This document shows positions 8,877 to 19,600 of a stretch of 64,000 nucleotides of DNA, one piece after another; within the stretch, counting starts at the first letter, position 1; each line of letters opens with the position of its first letter. A program made the position numbers and the translations under genes. The stretch is taken from the NCBI GenBank assembly GCA_019634675.1, contig JAHCAX010000004.1, forward strand, positions 62,001 to 126,000, written 5' to 3'. This DNA comes from Acherontichlamydia pituitae (GTDB lineage: Bacteria > Chlamydiota > Chlamydiia > Chlamydiales > Rhabdochlamydiaceae). The notes below the pieces were generated by a model. The model ran no database searches. It was not told the origin of the DNA and saw only the letters and a list, made by a program, of their open reading frames with translations.

Positions 8877-9581
8877 TTAGGTACCAGTTTCAGCTTTAAT
8901 CTCTCTACCTTCTCCAGAAGGTGAAGCCTCCGCTTTTTTGGTCAAAGCCTCGAGCTTAGCTTCTAGATCTGCTTTTTTAGGAACAACAGGCGTGGTCCAA
9001 TTGTCCACAGTACGCGTCCAATAGCCAAGCGGAAGACCTTTGTTGTCGACAATTTGGCAGAACATCTGGACCGATCCTGCAGTGGCTGTTTGAAGCTGTG
9101 CTATCATTTTCTTTTGCAAAAAGTCTGCTTGTCCCCAAAGCTCACCGAGCTCTTTAACATACTGGACACATGTCTCATTTGCCTTTGCAACCTCGGCGCT
9201 AAGCTCACCGCCACGTTGATCTAGCAGGGTTTGATCAGCATAAGCGCGAGGCTTTGGAGTTAAAAACTCAATGGCATTCCGCATCCCTTCCGATAGAACC
9301 TTTGCTTTTAAGGCTGTTTGGAAAAGCTCATCATAGGTGGATACATATCCAATTGCTTCTTGCAATAACGCATCTTCTGCCGGAATCGAACTTGTATCTT
9401 TAGATTCTTGCAGCGCACCGATCCGAGCGTCTATATCAGTTTGAAAACCTTTTAACTTTTCTTCAGCGTTCGCAAAGGCTTTGGCCTGGCTTTCATAAGC
9501 TTGCTTAGCACCTTGAAAGGTTGCTTGTCTCACTTGATCGAAAGTAACATTGGAAAAATTTGGCGATGATACAGATGCCAT
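8877..9581 (-). CDS. Helical soluble protein of unknown function
   Basis: A 234-residue protein. The ATG at 9581 follows a strong GAGGAGG and is preferred over an upstream in-frame ATG. There is no signal peptide or membrane helix. Most of it is predicted helix with coiled-coil tendency (residues 20-60 and 110-150), followed by a Trp-rich patch (YWTRTVDNWTTP) and a charged tail. The N-terminus is Ser/Asn-rich like many chlamydial type III secretion substrates, but that is only suggestive. The upstream gap (9582-9806) is AT-rich and holds nothing else I can name. Confidence 0.6.
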   Translation of the reverse strand: MASVSSPNFSNVTFDQVRQATFQGAKQAYESQAKAFANAEEKLKGFQTDIDARIGALQESKDTSSIPAEDALLQEAIGYVSTYDELFQTALKAKVLSEGMRNAIEFLTPKPRAYADQTLLDQRGGELSAEVAKANETCVQYVKELGELWGQADFLQKKMIAQLQTATAGSVQMFCQIVDNKGLPLGYWTRTVDNWTTPVVPKKADLEAKLEALTKKAEASPSGEGREIKAETGT

Positions 9582-9806
9582 AAAAACCTCCTCTTCAAAA
9601 TTTGGAGTATTAAAGGTTGCCCTCATAGATCGCTGCTATTCAGGCTTCTGGTTTGCGTTTCAAACGACAAACATATTTTTTTGTTAACATACGCCCTCAT
9701 TTTTTTAAACAAATTTTAAAATTTCTTAATCTTTTCTTAAAATTTGAAGCCGCTTTCTGCACCGCCGCTTGATTTCGAATGAGAAGATCACGATAATGAA
9801 CTCCAT

Positions 9807-10472
9807 ATGGCCAAAGAACAAAAACTGACGATTCAACCTTGTTTGATCTTAAGCAACCCAGTGCACATCAGTTACAGCTCAGACCGTTCCAATCTAGACA
9901 AACACTTCAATGCAAAAAATGTAAAAAAGTTTAGCTCTCTCTTCGAGCTCGCTCAAACTGAACCGTCCGCTGCTTTGAAAGCAATTAACAGCTTTGCACA
10001 AGAACATCCCAATGCCCCGATGGTCTATAACCTTCTAGCCTTCTGCCATATCCAGTTAAACGACCTTGTTTCATCTGAAAAAGTGATCGAAGAAACTTTC
10101 TTACGGTTCCCCGACTATCTTATAGCTAAGATCAATTACGCCGATCTTCTGTTAAGAAAGAAAAAGTGGAAGCAGGTGCCCGAAGCGTTCAACCAAACCC
10201 TCGACCTGTCAGAATTATATCCGGAACGCGCCTCTTTTCATTTTTCCGAAGCGAGGGGCTTCATGACTGCAATCGGACACTACTACCATGAGACCGGAAA
10301 ACGCAAACATGCTTTAGAAGCATTTCGGATCGCCGTTCAGGCCGATCCAACGCATCCGAGCGTCTTGATGCTGGAAAAGACCCTATTTCACAATCCTCTG
10401 CTGAGGTGCTTGAAATCGCAATTCCGAAAACTGCAAAAACGCTTTAAAAGTCCCAAGAAGTTTCCAAAGTAA
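9807..10472 (+). CDS. TPR-repeat protein
   Basis: A 221-residue soluble protein with two to three degenerate tetratricopeptide repeats: residues about 65-100 (NAPMVYNLLAFCHIQLNDL), 101-135 (DYLIAKINYADLLLRKKKW) and 165-200 (GHYYHETGKRKHALEAFRIA then DPTHP). The C-terminus is very basic (KSQFRKLQKRFKSPKK). Possibly a secretion chaperone or scaffold, as TPR proteins of chlamydiae often are, but no partner is visible. Its last 29 bases overlap the convergent autotransporter gene. Confidence 0.65.
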   Translation: MAKEQKLTIQPCLILSNPVHISYSSDRSNLDKHFNAKNVKKFSSLFELAQTEPSAALKAINSFAQEHPNAPMVYNLLAFCHIQLNDLVSSEKVIEETFLRFPDYLIAKINYADLLLRKKKWKQVPEAFNQTLDLSELYPERASFHFSEARGFMTAIGHYYHETGKRKHALEAFRIAVQADPTHPSVLMLEKTLFHNPLLRCLKSQFRKLQKRFKSPKKFPK

Positions 10473-13017
10473 GCTGATGGGACTGAAAACTTCCGTTGTA
10501 TTCTCCCTGGTAGGTCAAAGAACCGTAAGGATAAATACGATTGACTGGCTGGAAGGTCATCGAAACTTCAGCTGACGCCAAATTCTGCGTACCGGTCAAC
10601 GTCTCCATCGTAAAGTTACCTGGAGAGCCGACCAAAAAAGCATTCATTGTTCCGACTTCAAACGGCTTTTTATTCACATAGCTGATCCCTTCTTCCAAAA
10701 TAAAACGCCAGGAACAGAACGACCAAAGCTCATAGAAACGGAGCCCCGCCTCTGACCGAAGGAAGGAGGAGTGATGCGACTTCTGAGCTGCATTGAAGGG
10801 GCCGTTTCCCCTTTCATGATAGCTGTTCTGCCAGTTGTTTGCCCAATCAAACATGGCAAAAGGATTGATGATCCAAGCAGAGTATTGGCCCGGCTGCTTT
10901 AGCCAATAGGTTTGGAACATGCGCTCATAGCCAAATTCCAGATGGGGAGTCAGCTGCCACCCTTTGGGATGCGATGTCGCTCGGAAATCCCATCCGGTCA
11001 TATGGATCTTCCGAACATTGTGGATCTGGAAATGCCCTCCCCAAAGAGCTCCGTCGACATAAAAATGGGTGCTAGCCCATGTGCCATAAACAAACAGATA
11101 CTCTTGATTGATGTCGCTATGACCTGCGCGATGGTGCTCATGGATATGGGTAAACGTATAAGCAGCTCCTCCGCCTATTTTCCAATGATCGTTAAGGCTT
11201 CGGTCCAACCCCAAAATAACACCTGCTGAGTAGGGATCAAAACCAACCGTCTGATGCTGCTTTTTTTGAGATGCCAAATAGCCGATTGCATCAAACCACA
11301 ATGTATAAAGCCTATCGTTTGCAGTGCTGGATCCGCAAAGAGGAATTTGCTTTTCTTCCAAAATCTCCCTATCGGCAATCCAATCTTCTTGTTCAAGAAG
11401 ATCGTCTTCTTCAAAAAACTCGTCATCGGCATAAGCGATCAGCTCTGTCGAATAATCTACATCGTCGAACTCATCGAAGTTGCTGACAAAATCATCCGTG
11501 AAAGCCGTTGCTTGAGATCGATGAACAGGCTTCACTCGAAGAGTTGAAAGACGGTGGTTGCGCAAATGGGTTGAAAGTCCCCTATTTAATGAAAACATGT
11601 TGTTGTCTGCAGCATATACTGCAGCAGCATTGCGCGTTGGGGCTGCGCTCTCCAAAGCTTGGTTTAATGTTCCATCAAAAATAGCCGGCAGAAAATAAAA
11701 CGTATCTTGCGGAACATATTTGTTGATGTACTTTGCGTAGCGTTTATTATTCTGGGTAAGCCCGTTCGTCGGAATATGGGAAAAAAAAGATCCAACGGCA
11801 ACGCTATTGATTACCCCGATTGCAGGCAGTCCGGAAAGGGTGACAACCTGCCCTGTAGGAGAGACTACAGCTGCATAGGCTGCTGTGCCGCTTTTTCCAC
11901 CTACAAGTCCAGCTCCTTGCTCATTAATGGCAACGCTGTAGATGACCCCATTAGAGGGCATTGGAAGGTTCTGAACGACACCTGTCGGAGAAACTAACGC
12001 TGCATATGCTGCTGGACCGCTGAATCCTCCGATGATTCCAAAACCAGAGTCATTGATTGAGGCAGATCGAATTTCCCCGGTTGCAGGCAATGGATCCCCT
12101 GAAACAGGAAGGTTGGTCACAAAACCTGTTGAACTGACAAGCCCTGCGTAGGAAGCGCTAGTTCCTGCGCCGCCGCATCCAGTAATCGTATTGCATCCTC
12201 CAATGATCGCGTTGTTAGAACTATTGATCGCTGCACACTGAATTTGGCTGCCGCCAGCTGAGGGCATTGGGCCTCCTGAAATAGGGAGGTGCGTCTCAAC
12301 TCCAAGGGGAGAGACGAATGCAGCCCAACTGCCTGATGAACCTCCATCTCCGCCAGCATCGATAGCCATGTTCGATTCACTAATAGCAGCCGCATAATAA
12401 TACCCTGGAGGTCCTCCATTATGATAAACGGTCGGATTTCCTGATGGATCGATAACTAAGGCATAAGCGCTATTGACGTTTCCTTTTCCTGTAGCAATAC
12501 AATACCCTGCATTATTGATCGCAACCGCGTTGATAGAACCAGTTGGAGTACCGTATTCAATCGTATTGACAACTTCATCAGGCGAGATTAACGCAACATA
12601 AATATCGCCGCCTCCACCAATTCCACAACCACACCCCCTTTGTATCGTACCAGTTCCTCCAATAATTGCTTTTTTAGAATCATTTATCCCGACACTGGTA
12701 AGTGTGATATTTGCTGGCAGTCCAGCAACTGAACTCAACACTTCCGGCCAATTGGTAAATGCTGCATACGCATTCGATTGCCCATTTCCTCCAATGATCG
12801 CTTGGCCAAAATTATTGATGTCCACTGACTCGATTACACCGCTGCTTGGCAGCAAAGAAGCTTGTATAGGCAATATGGTTCCAGAACCATCGAGGAACGC
12901 AGCCCAGGGAACTCCATTGTCTTGTCCACCTAGAATTCCTGTAGGAGTATCTGCAATGCAGGCGAAAGGAAAAAAGAGAAATAAAGAAAAGAATTTTTTA
13001 TTCATAAGCTCTTTCAT
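10444..13017 (-). CDS. Autotransporter with repeated GG-rich passenger, paralogue 1
   Basis: An 857-residue protein: signal peptide (residues 1-22), a passenger of about ten repeats of roughly 40 residues (to about residue 405), an acidic linker (about 500-550) and a C-terminal barrel of about 290 residues ending in ETSWDF. Repeat units have the pattern SVAINxxGxGxxGGxxGxAAYAAxVSP...LP. The barrel contains GFDPYSAGVILGLDR and NQEYLFVYGTWAS, as in autotransporter beta-domains, so the passenger is expected on the cell surface. A close paralogue lies at 52804-55269. AGGA precedes the ATG; a second in-frame ATG lies at 13005. The 3-prime end overlaps the convergent TPR gene by 29 bases. Confidence 0.85.
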   Translation of the reverse strand: MKELMNKKFFSLFLFFPFACIADTPTGILGGQDNGVPWAAFLDGSGTILPIQASLLPSSGVIESVDINNFGQAIIGGNGQSNAYAAFTNWPEVLSSVAGLPANITLTSVGINDSKKAIIGGTGTIQRGCGCGIGGGGDIYVALISPDEVVNTIEYGTPTGSINAVAINNAGYCIATGKGNVNSAYALVIDPSGNPTVYHNGGPPGYYYAAAISESNMAIDAGGDGGSSGSWAAFVSPLGVETHLPISGGPMPSAGGSQIQCAAINSSNNAIIGGCNTITGCGGAGTSASYAGLVSSTGFVTNLPVSGDPLPATGEIRSASINDSGFGIIGGFSGPAAYAALVSPTGVVQNLPMPSNGVIYSVAINEQGAGLVGGKSGTAAYAAVVSPTGQVVTLSGLPAIGVINSVAVGSFFSHIPTNGLTQNNKRYAKYINKYVPQDTFYFLPAIFDGTLNQALESAAPTRNAAAVYAADNNMFSLNRGLSTHLRNHRLSTLRVKPVHRSQATAFTDDFVSNFDEFDDVDYSTELIAYADDEFFEEDDLLEQEDWIADREILEEKQIPLCGSSTANDRLYTLWFDAIGYLASQKKQHQTVGFDPYSAGVILGLDRSLNDHWKIGGGAAYTFTHIHEHHRAGHSDINQEYLFVYGTWASTHFYVDGALWGGHFQIHNVRKIHMTGWDFRATSHPKGWQLTPHLEFGYERMFQTYWLKQPGQYSAWIINPFAMFDWANNWQNSYHERGNGPFNAAQKSHHSSFLRSEAGLRFYELWSFCSWRFILEEGISYVNKKPFEVGTMNAFLVGSPGNFTMETLTGTQNLASAEVSMTFQPVNRIYPYGSLTYQGEYNGSFQSHQLTLETSWDF

Positions 13018-13159
13018 AGCAGTTCCTAAAAAAACTTGTCAATTTGAGTTGTTTAATTTGCACTTGCCCACATTTGAGGAATTGCGTAGAGTGTTTCAAA
13101 CTTAAAAAAAGACTTTTTCACTAAGGTTCCAGAGGAAAAAGTGCCAAGCAGGAAAGCCG

Positions 13160-15079
13160 ATGTTCTCATTTTCTAAATCTTCGACCTATTCGCTCAAAAA
13201 GTCCAAAACGGTCTTAAGACACGTCTATCATGTTTTCCAGCGCAAAAAAAAGAAGCTTTCCAAAGAAACGCAGCAGCAGATCAAAAAGACCCTTGCAGAT
13301 TTGCAAGATGCCATCCTGAAGAAAGACCGGGAAACGGCAGCGGAGCTGGCCAAGCAAGCTGAATCGCTATCGCAGCTGCTGCTTAAAAAGTCGACATTTG
13401 AGCATGCCTTAGACTTGATATTTGCCCTGGCGTTCGCTTTGGCCGTCGCTATTTTGATCCGGCAAATGTGGTTCGAGTTTTATGAGATCCCTTCCGGATC
13501 GATGCGCCCTACCCTTAAAGAACAGGACAGGCTGGCCGTTTCCAAGACAACCTTCGGCGTTAATATCCCCTTGCAGCCAAAACAGTTCTACTTCAATCCC
13601 CACCTGGTCAAACAGAGCGGGATCGTTATCTTTACAGGCGAAGACATGGACATCCGCGATGTCGACACCCTTTACTTCTACTTATTTCCCGGAAAGAAGC
13701 AATACGTCAAACGGCTCATCGGCAGGCCTGGCGATATCCTTTATTTCTATGGCGGCAAGATCTACGGCCTCGACTTTTTCGGTAAAGATATCACTCCAGA
13801 GCTTCAGCTCGCTTCTCTCGACAAGATCGAACATATCCCCTTCATCGATTTTGACAGAAAATTGATCATCCCCTCATCTCCGACCAATGGGTACTATTCT
13901 CCTGTCATCGTCTATCAAATGAACGAACCTGTCGCCAAACTCTACGTCACTCCCCAAGGGCAGCCGGGCGGTGAAATGCTCAACCCAGCCGAGATCCACG
14001 TTCCCGATACCCCTCCGATCCAAAACTATTCCGACATGTGGGGCTTTGGCAATTATGGGATGACCCGGCTTTTAACGCGCGAACAAGTCCGCTACTTAAC
14101 GGACCAAGACCCATCCAGCATGGAAGAAGGGGTCCTCTATCTCGAAATCCGCCACCACCCTTCCGTCTCTTCGGTAAAAATCGTGAGAGACGAGATCGGC
14201 AGGATGCGGCCTATCATGGGGATAAGCACCTCGATCATCCCTCTGCAAGAAAACCACCTCAAAGCGATCTTCGACAACATGTACACGGCGCGCTTTGTGG
14301 TCAAAAATGGATTTGCCCACCGTTATGGGTATTCGAGTTCCGATACGCCTGGAAGCAATATCTTTTTGCCCCACTTGCATAATGTCCCTAACGGGTGTTT
14401 CGAATTTTATTACGGCAAGGCCTACAGCGTCAAATGGCAAGGAATCACCTCAGAGCTTCCAGCTACAAGCCCTCTGTATGATTTTGACCCAGCCCGCGTC
14501 CAACTCCTGTATAACATCGGCATGGAATTTGATATGCGGTTCTCCCCTCAGATCAAGAACCAAAGGCTAGTCCCTGCCCGCTATACCTACTACCGAGACG
14601 GAGACCTGTATCTGCTCGGCGCCCCTATCTTGAAGAAAGACGATCCTGCATTGATCGACTTTTTGAAAAGGGAAGAAGCCCGCAAGGCGATGTCCAACCC
14701 AAATTATTCGTATACTCCCTTTGCCGATGCCGGTCCTCCATTGAACCCAGACGGCTCCCTCGACGCCAACCTCGTTAGAAAATTCGGGATCAGGATCCCT
14801 CCCAACATGTACCTTGTCCTAGGCGACAACCATGCCATGAGCTCTGATAGCCGAGAATTCGGTTTTGTTCCGGAACAGAACTTGCGCGGCGCTCCCGACC
14901 TTATCTTCTGGCCGCCAGGGCATCGCTGGGGATACCCCAACCAGCCTAGATATCCTTTCTTCAACGGCCCCCGCACAGTCGTTTGGGGCATTGCAGGTGT
15001 TTTCATTGTCCTTGGCACATGGTATTGGAGACGGCGCAACCACCTCCCCTTAAAAGACCTTAACCAGGACCCCTCATGA
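13160..15079 (+). CDS. lepB: Signal peptidase I, chlamydial long form
   Basis: A 639-residue membrane-anchored peptidase that removes signal peptides at the periplasmic face. After a basic coiled N-terminus (residues 1-80) comes one transmembrane helix (about 82-100), then the catalytic Ser114 (EIPSGSMRPTL) and Lys184 (QYVKRLIGRPGD). The conserved box GDNHAMSSDSREFG lies near residue 575, and a second hydrophobic helix (TVVWGIAGVFIVLGTWYW) closes the protein. The 390-residue separation between the Lys box and the last box is a large insertion characteristic of chlamydial enzymes; most bacterial LepB proteins are about half this length. AGGAAA precedes the ATG, and the stop overlaps the next gene by four bases. 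Confidence 0.95.
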   Translation: MFSFSKSSTYSLKKSKTVLRHVYHVFQRKKKKLSKETQQQIKKTLADLQDAILKKDRETAAELAKQAESLSQLLLKKSTFEHALDLIFALAFALAVAILIRQMWFEFYEIPSGSMRPTLKEQDRLAVSKTTFGVNIPLQPKQFYFNPHLVKQSGIVIFTGEDMDIRDVDTLYFYLFPGKKQYVKRLIGRPGDILYFYGGKIYGLDFFGKDITPELQLASLDKIEHIPFIDFDRKLIIPSSPTNGYYSPVIVYQMNEPVAKLYVTPQGQPGGEMLNPAEIHVPDTPPIQNYSDMWGFGNYGMTRLLTREQVRYLTDQDPSSMEEGVLYLEIRHHPSVSSVKIVRDEIGRMRPIMGISTSIIPLQENHLKAIFDNMYTARFVVKNGFAHRYGYSSSDTPGSNIFLPHLHNVPNGCFEFYYGKAYSVKWQGITSELPATSPLYDFDPARVQLLYNIGMEFDMRFSPQIKNQRLVPARYTYYRDGDLYLLGAPILKKDDPALIDFLKREEARKAMSNPNYSYTPFADAGPPLNPDGSLDANLVRKFGIRIPPNMYLVLGDNHAMSSDSREFGFVPEQNLRGAPDLIFWPPGHRWGYPNQPRYPFFNGPRTVVWGIAGVFIVLGTWYWRRRNHLPLKDLNQDPS

Positions 15080-15831
15080 AAAAACCGCTTGTCGTGATCA
15101 CTGGAGCTTCCGCTGGAATCGGCGCATCGGTCGCAAGGCGGTTTGCTGCAGAAAATTATCCCTTGGCCCTGACAGCACGGCGGCAAGAGAAGTTGGAAGA
15201 GCTCCAAAAAGAGCTCAAAACTCAGACTTCGATCTATGCGCTGGACGTCACAGACTCGGAAGCTGTGGCAAAGATAATTGCTCAAATTGAACATGAGCAA
15301 GGACCGATCGGGATCTTAGTGAACAACGCGGGGCTGGCGCTAGGCCTCGAACCCGCCTATGATGCGAAAATTTCTGACTGGGACACCTGCGTCGATACCA
15401 ACATCAAGGGACTTCTCTATTGCACGCGCGCTGTCCTCCCTTCGATGGTCCAACGCAATTCAGGGCATATCGTCAATTTAGGATCGATCGCTGGTACCTA
15501 TCCGTATCCAGGCGGCAACGTCTATGGATCAACAAAAGCCTTCGTCCATCAGTTTTCCTTAAATTTACGAGCTGATCTTTTGGGAACTAAAGTACGCGTG
15601 AGCTGCATCGAGCCGGGCTTGACAGGAGGGACAGAATTTTCCGTCGTCCGCTTTCGGGGCGATGCTGAAAAGGCCCAAAACCTCTACAAAAATACGGAAG
15701 CGCTCCTTCCTGAAGACATCGCTGAAGCGATCTATTTCTGCTGCACCTTGCCGCCTCATGTGAACATCAACACGATCGAGATGATGCCGGTTTCGCAAGC
15801 CTCATCAGCGCTTAACGTCCATCGCCATTAG
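15076..15831 (+). CDS. Short-chain dehydrogenase/reductase (YdfG-like)
   Basis: A 251-residue NAD(P)-dependent oxidoreductase of the classical SDR family: cofactor motif TGASAGIGASVARR (residues 9-22), NNAG at about 78, catalytic Ser in NLGSIAG and YGSTK near residue 150. The region after YGSTK (ADLLGTKVRVSCIEPGLTGGTEF) resembles YdfG-type serine/3-hydroxy acid dehydrogenases; substrate is inferred only by that likeness. The start overlaps the lepB stop (ATGA), so the two are translationally coupled, although no functional link is evident. Confidence 0.88.
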   Translation: MKKPLVVITGASAGIGASVARRFAAENYPLALTARRQEKLEELQKELKTQTSIYALDVTDSEAVAKIIAQIEHEQGPIGILVNNAGLALGLEPAYDAKISDWDTCVDTNIKGLLYCTRAVLPSMVQRNSGHIVNLGSIAGTYPYPGGNVYGSTKAFVHQFSLNLRADLLGTKVRVSCIEPGLTGGTEFSVVRFRGDAEKAQNLYKNTEALLPEDIAEAIYFCCTLPPHVNINTIEMMPVSQASSALNVHRH

Positions 15832-15833
15832 AC

Positions 15834-16685
15834 CTATTGATCGCCAAATAAAAGAGCATAGTTTCCGATCGCAGCAACGCCAAGCGATTCGTAGACTTTA
15901 CGTGCGGAAATATTGTCTTCCCCAGTAAAGATGATCAGCTTCCGCAGGTTGTGAAGATGCTTGGCATCATGCATAAGCTGGCGCATAACAGCAGATGAGA
16001 ATCCTTTTTTCCGATGCTGGGGAACAGTGAACACTCCTCCCACTTGTCCTAAGTCGATTGCCTTGGCGTTCAGGTCTGCGATCGAAACAAGCTCTTCCTG
16101 GAGAAATAATCCCCAAGCAATCTTCATTTCCACATCCCTTTCGAACTCCACGCGGATCTCATCGATTGACTGCTGCGATGGGAACTTCATCTCCTCGATG
16201 TAGGCCACGCGCAAATCGATCCACTGCCCCCAATCGGCTAGCTGAAGCAAACGGACATTAGACTGAAGTTCTGCGAACTGATGTTGAAGATCGGCCACAT
16301 AAAGGACCTCTTTGGAAACATAGGTCTCAGAACCGATGATCCCCTTTTTTTTAAGGAATTGCCAGAAGCTGCTGCAGAAGTTCCACTCCCCTAACAACCC
16401 CGTGATCGGAATGTTTTCCTCAAGGCAGCTTTGCAGAACAGATTCAAAAAATAAATGATCGGAGCTCTCCGATTGAATAAGCAGCGTACCAGAGCGGACA
16501 AGGCAAAAGACGGCAATGACCTTGCCGTCATCGCGTACAAGCTTGTAGTTGCCCGAATAGGAAGACTCTCCCAATGTTGGACCGTAAGTCTCCAGGTTGC
16601 TCATCAAAAAGAGGGAATAATCCTCGTTCGCCTTTAAAAAGGCGATCGCCTCTTTTTGATCTGAAACCCGTTCAATCTGCATCAT
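15834..16685 (-). CDS. GNAT-family N-acetyltransferase
   Basis: A 283-residue protein whose last 100 residues hold a GNAT domain: strand VSIADLNAKAIDLGQVGGVFTVP followed by the acetyl-CoA loop HRKKGFSSAVMRQLM, then RKLIIFTGEDNISARKVYESLG. The N-terminal half resembles the extra domain seen in two-domain GNATs of unknown substrate. The ATG at 16685 overlaps the ileS stop (ATGATG/TGA), which decides the start and implies translational coupling with ileS. Substrate unknown. Confidence 0.8.
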   Translation of the reverse strand: MMQIERVSDQKEAIAFLKANEDYSLFLMSNLETYGPTLGESSYSGNYKLVRDDGKVIAVFCLVRSGTLLIQSESSDHLFFESVLQSCLEENIPITGLLGEWNFCSSFWQFLKKKGIIGSETYVSKEVLYVADLQHQFAELQSNVRLLQLADWGQWIDLRVAYIEEMKFPSQQSIDEIRVEFERDVEMKIAWGLFLQEELVSIADLNAKAIDLGQVGGVFTVPQHRKKGFSSAVMRQLMHDAKHLHNLRKLIIFTGEDNISARKVYESLGVAAIGNYALLFGDQ

Positions 16686-19600
16686 GGGGTGCTGACGACG
16701 CTGAGCGCAATACCGATCGTTGTCGGCTCTCCGTTGAGGTCCCACTGGGTGCCGTTACTGCACTCGAAGATCACCTGCGTTCCAAGGACCTCATGCATGA
16801 TGTAGTCCTTGTGCTGCTCAAAGGCGTGCTTCACCCGGTCTGTCGCGCTGATCTCGATTGCGATCCTGTCGGTCACTGCAAACCCTTCGTCGCGCCGCAT
16901 CGTGTTGATCTTGTTCACAATCTCGCGGGCAAGCCCTTCAAGGAGCAGCTGATCGTTCAACTCTGTATCGAGCGCCACTGTCATTTCTTGGGCAGTCGCT
17001 GCGATGAGCCCTTCTCTGACTTTACGCTCGACAGAGACATCCTCGCTAGTCAGGACAACCTCTTGCCCCTCGACCTGGATAGGAAGGTTTTTACCTTGGA
17101 GCAGCACATTGAGCTGCGCTTGAGAGAATCCTAAGATCTCTTTCTGCGCCGCATTCATTAGCTTGCCGACCTTCTTTCCTAAAATGCGGAAGTTCGGTTT
17201 TGCGATCAGCTGGACAAAGGCCGCTTCGTCTTTTTCAAGGACGACGTCTTTGACGTTCAGTTCATCGGCAATCAAGTGCTTCTGCCGCGTCAGCGCATCA
17301 TAGACCTCAGGATTTGCCGTGATGATATGGGCTTGGGCAAGAGGCTGGCGCACTTTAAGCTTATGCTCTTTGCGCAAAGAGTGGCCTAAACTGACAATGT
17401 TCTGCACCGATGCCATCTCCCCTTCCAGCTTTTCTTGGCGCAAGTTGGACTGGTACTTGGGAAAATCGGCCAAATGGACCGATTCAGGATGGTGGGCCAT
17501 TTTAAGCTGCTGGTAGATCTCTTCGCTTAAAAATGGGATAAGGGGCGCTGTGATCTTCGTCAGCGTCAGTAAGACAGTGTACAAGGTCTCAAAAGCCTCG
17601 TCCCGATCCCTTGTCGCTTCATCCGACCAAAAACGGGCGCGGTTGCGCCGGATGTACCAGTTGGTCAGCTGCTCGACGAAGAGGACGATCGGCCCTGTCA
17701 CTTGAGCAAGCTGGTAGCGGTCCATCTGCTCCGTGACATCTTGTGTCAGCTTCTGCAGCTGCGAAAGGATCCATTGATCGATCTCCGCTTTCGGCTCGGG
17801 GAATTTGTCGGTCGTCGGATGCCATTGATAGATCTTTGCATAGGTCGATAGGAAGACAAACGAGTTCCAGAATGGGATCAAGACTTGCCGCAGGACCAGC
17901 TCAACGCTTTTTTCTGAAAACCGCAAATCTTCTGCATAAACTGCAGGACTGTTGAGAAGATAAAGCCTGATCGCATCGGCGCCGTAGCGGTTGATCACCG
18001 CATCAGGCTCAGGATAGTTCTTTAAACGCTTTGACATCTTATTGCCATCTTCGGCAAGGATGATCCCGTTGACAATCACGTTCTTAAATGCCGGCTGATC
18101 AAATAGCGCTGCAGCAAGAACTGTCAGCGTGTAAAACCATCCGCGCGTCTGATCCAAGCCTTCTGCAATAAAATCGGCCGGAAACGCCTTTTCAAATTGC
18201 TCCTTGCGCTCGAACGGATAATGGTCCTGAGCGTAGGGCATCGAGCCCGACTCAAACCAGCAGTCGAACACTTCAGGCACACGTCGGTACTCTCTGCCGT
18301 TCTCGACAAAGGTCAACTGATCGATGAAATGGCGGTGAAGGTCGGTCACAGGCTTGCCGATCCTCCTTTCTAGATCTTTGATGCTGGAGATCACGATGAT
18401 GTCTCCATCATCGCTGCGCCAGATCGGGATCGGCGTTCCCCAATAGCGGTTCCGTGAAATCGCCCAATCTCTTGCATTTTCGAGCCACTTACCGAAACGC
18501 CCTTCCTTGATGTGGTCGGGGACCCAATGGATCTTCTGATTGGCTGCCAGCATCTTGTCCTTGATCTTTTCGACCGCGACAAACCATGTGCGAACCGCTT
18601 TGTAGATCAGCGGTGTATCGGAGCGCCAGCAGAACGGATAACGGTGGCGGATCTGCCCATGGTGGAATACCCGCTTGTCCCCTTTCAACCGCTTGATGAT
18701 CTCTTTATCAGCGTCTTTGACGTACATGCCGGCAAAATCCGTCACATCAGCCGTGAACTTGCCGTTGTGGTCGACAGGGCAGACCAGCTCGATCCCCTCT
18801 CGTGCGCAAGCAAAGAAGTCGACCTCTCCAAACGCAGGCGCCGAGTGGACAAGTCCAGTCCCCTCTTCCGCTGCGATCGAATCTTCCAAGATCACTCGAA
18901 AAGCATTCGTCTGAGCGCGCGACGAGAAATAGGGAAGGATCGGCTCATAGCGCCGCTTGTCCAACTTATCTCCCATGAACGTGCTGACCACTTGGAACTC
19001 TTCAGGATTCTTAAAATAGTGGGAAAGGCATGCTTTCGCCAAGATGTAATGGTGGCCTGTCTTGAGGTCTTTGACCTTTGCATACTCCAACTCTTTCTTG
19101 GCCATGATCGCTAAGTTGGAAGGAAGCGTCCACGGGGTCGTCGTCCACACCAAAAGCGAAGTGTCAGGCTCATCGACAAGCGGAAATGTAACAGTGAGGG
19201 AAGGATCATCGACATCTTTATAGTTGAGATTCGCTTCGAAGTTAGAAAGAGGCGTGCCCAATTTTGCTGAGAACGGCATCACCTTGAACCCTTCATAGAC
19301 AAGCCCCTTCTCATACAGCTGCCCAAAGGCCCACCAGACCGATTCCATAAAAGAAAGGTCCATCGTATGGTAGGTATTCTCAAAAGAGACCCAGCGCCCC
19401 ATCCTGTTGACGGTCCGTTGCCATTCCGAAGTATAGCGCAGAACGATCCCGCGGCATTCCTCATTGAACTTTGCGACACCGAACTCTTCGATGGCTGCAG
19501 CTCCTGAGAGCTCCTTGGCCTTTTCAATTTCATTTTCGACAGGCAGTCCGTGGCAGTCCCACCCGAACCGGCGCGGAACGAAGTAGCCCTGCATTGCCTT